Below are positions 62,410 through 64,000 of a stretch of 64,000 nucleotides of DNA, piece after piece. The number at the start of each line of letters is the position of its first letter. Positions within the stretch are counted from its first letter, which is position 1. The position numbers and the translations under genes are program-made. The stretch is from Procambarus clarkii (lineage: Eukaryota > Arthropoda > Malacostraca > Decapoda > Cambaridae): the NCBI RefSeq assembly GCF_040958095.1, contig NC_091156.1, positions 21,151,175 through 21,215,174 on the forward strand, written 5' to 3'. The notes under the pieces are model-generated. The model did not search any database, had not been told where the DNA came from, and saw only the letters and a program-made list of their open reading frames with translations.

Positions 62410-64000
62410 AAGAACATAAGAACAAAGGTAACTGCAGAAGGCTTATTGGCCCATACGAGGCAGCTCCTATCTATAACCACCCAATCCCACTCATACTTGT
62501 CCAACCCGCGCTTGAAACAATCGAGGGACCCCACCACCACGTTACGCGGCAATTGGTTCCACAAATTGACTAAGGATGACTAAGTTAAATCCCCAAATTA
62601 GAAATCTTTCATATGAAGAAAGATTAACAAAGCTTAAGTTGCATTCACTGGAAAGGCGAAGAGTTAGGGGTGACATGATAGAGGTTTACAAGTGGATGAA
62701 TGGACATAACCGGGGGGATATTAATAGGGTATTAAAAGTATCAACACAGGACAGAACACGAAACAATGGATATAAATTGGATAAGTTTAGATTTAGGAAA
62801 GACTTGGGTAAATACTGGTTCAGTAACAGGGTTGTTGAGTTGTGGAACCAATTGCCGCGTAACATTGTGGAGGTGGGGTCCCTCGATTGTTTCAAGCACG
62901 GGTTGGACAAGTATATGAGTGGGATTGGGTGGTTATAGAATAGGAGCTGCCTCGTATGGGCCAATAGGCCTTCTGCAGTTACCTTTGTTCTTATGTTCTT
63001 AAATCAACAACCCTGTTACTGAACCAGTATTTACCCAAGTCTTTCCTAAATCTAAACTTATCCAATTTATACCCATTGTTGCGTGTTCTGTCTTGTGTTG
63101 ATATTTTTAATACCATATTAATATCCCCCCTGTTATGTCCATTCATCCACTTGTAAACCTCTATCATGTCACCCCTAACTCTTCGCCTTTCCAGTGAATG
63201 CAAATTAAGCTTTGTTAATCTTTCTTCATATGAAAGATTTCTAATTTGGGGAATTAACTTAGTCATCCTATGTTGGACACGTTCAAGTGAATTTATATCC
63301 ATTCTATAATACGGCGACCAAAACTGAACTGCTTAATCTAAATGGGGCCTAACCAGAGCAAGATATAGCTTAAGAACCACACCAGGTGTCTTGTTACTAA
63401 CGCTTCGATTAATAAATCCCAGTGTCCTATTCGCCTTATTACGAACATTCATGCATTGATCCTTTTGTTTTAAATTCTTACTAATCATAACTCCCAGATC
63501 CCTTTCGCAATCCGACTTCGCAATCTCAACACCATCTAGCCCGTATCTTGTAACTATCATCATTACCTAGCCTCAGAACTTTACATTTATCAGCATTAAA
63601 CTGCATTTGCCAATCCTTTGACCATTTCAAAACCCTATCTAGATCAACTTGAAGTGATAGTGAGTCCTCCTCCGAATTAATTTCCCTACCGATTTTCGTA
63701 TCATCGGCAAATTTGCAAATGTTGCTACTCAAACCTGAATCTAAATCATTTATATTTATTATAAACAACAGTACCTCAGGTCCCAGGACAGAGCCCTGAG
63801 GTACTTCACTAACAACATTATCCCACTCTGACTTAACCCCATTTACACTAACTCTGTTTCCTTTGGAATAGCCATGCCCTAATCCAAGTTAATATAGCAC
63901 CCCCAATACCATGAGCTATTTTTTAGTCTTTCATGTGGCACTGTATCAAAAGCTTTGCTAAAGTCAAGGTACACAACATCACAATCCTTACCACTATCAA
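62410..64000 (-). mobile_element. LINE3 minus-strand copy 2, running off the window
   Basis: Tail AAGAACATAAGAACAAAGG at 62410, then the C-terminal region to 62566, an interruption, and continuation from 63001 to the window end in the RT. Lesions: a TAA in place of Tyr in the LDYAVQF block (about 63335), small deletions near 63555 and 63850-63935, and an extra ACCTCAG near 63772. It lies at the right end of the minisatellite and is older than copy 1. Confidence 0.9.
62567..63000 (+). mobile_element. 434 bp LINE3 3' fragment inserted in minus-strand copy 2
   Basis: Flanked by AAAT (62563-62566 and 63001-63004). Starts TGACTAAGGATGACTAAG, where GACTAAG is duplicated, then runs from RNLSYEERLTKLKLHSLERR to the GIGWL stop (about 62936) and the TTCTTATG tail. 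In opposite orientation to its host, it creates an inverted repeat with the copy around it. Confidence 0.9.

Overview
The window is animal nuclear DNA, almost certainly from an arthropod with a large, repeat-rich genome; a decapod crustacean is my best guess. It has no prokaryotic gene organisation. Host coding sequence is confined to a few spliced exons in a matrix of retrotransposons, minisatellites and foldback elements. The arthropod argument rests on an EGFR-ligand gene of the Spitz class, CCTAA/TTAGG telomere-type repeats inside a MITE, and a mix of DIRS, CR1-like and I-like retroelements. Species assignment is inference.

Host genes. (1) Bases 14153-14738 (+) are the terminal exon of an Smr-domain protein resembling NEDD4-binding protein 2, with an in-frame coding repeat. 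(2) Three minus-strand exons with matching splice phases (51751-51942, 48938-49046, 45314-45430) encode the end of the EGF domain, the transmembrane helix and the whole cytoplasmic tail of a Spitz/TGF-alpha-like ligand. It keeps a rhomboid-type ASIAGGA motif. Its 5' exons lie beyond the right end or are not visible, and a long 3' UTR probably runs down to about 41.6 kb.

Layout. 1-7.7 kb: a decayed DIRS-type (tyrosine-recombinase) retrotransposon, element A, interrupted by a tRNA-derived SINE and by a 3 kb LINE. 7.7-14.1 kb: DIRS element B, structurally complete, with inverted terminal repeats, Gag, RT-RNase H, tyrosine recombinase and an internal complementary region. It abuts A in tandem through one shared terminal motif and ends 38 bp before the Smr exon's splice acceptor. 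14.7-29.5 kb: AT-rich sequence with LINE fragments, a MITE, hairpin cassettes and a degenerate TATCATTGATACTGATGCTG satellite. 29.5-33 kb: two more decayed DIRS copies (C and D). 33-36 kb: a LINE ORF1 fragment and a modular inverted-repeat element. 36.1-40.7 kb: a nearly full-length I-type LINE on the minus strand. 40.7-52 kb: the Spitz-like gene, whose introns hold SINEs, a DIRS end remnant and two minisatellites. 52-64 kb: LINE ends, a G-rich 36 bp minisatellite, and nested insertions of one CR1-like LINE family (called LINE3 here) into itself.

Relations between parts. The SINE in element A and the LINE inserted near it (LINE1) share their 3' tail, which suggests a SINE/LINE partnership. 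Direct 4-6 bp target duplications can be read for several insertions, which allows the order of events in the LINE3 nest to be worked out. Element names (A-D, LINE1, LINE3, LINE4, SINE1, SINE2) are local labels. All family assignments come from motifs read by eye, not from database searches.
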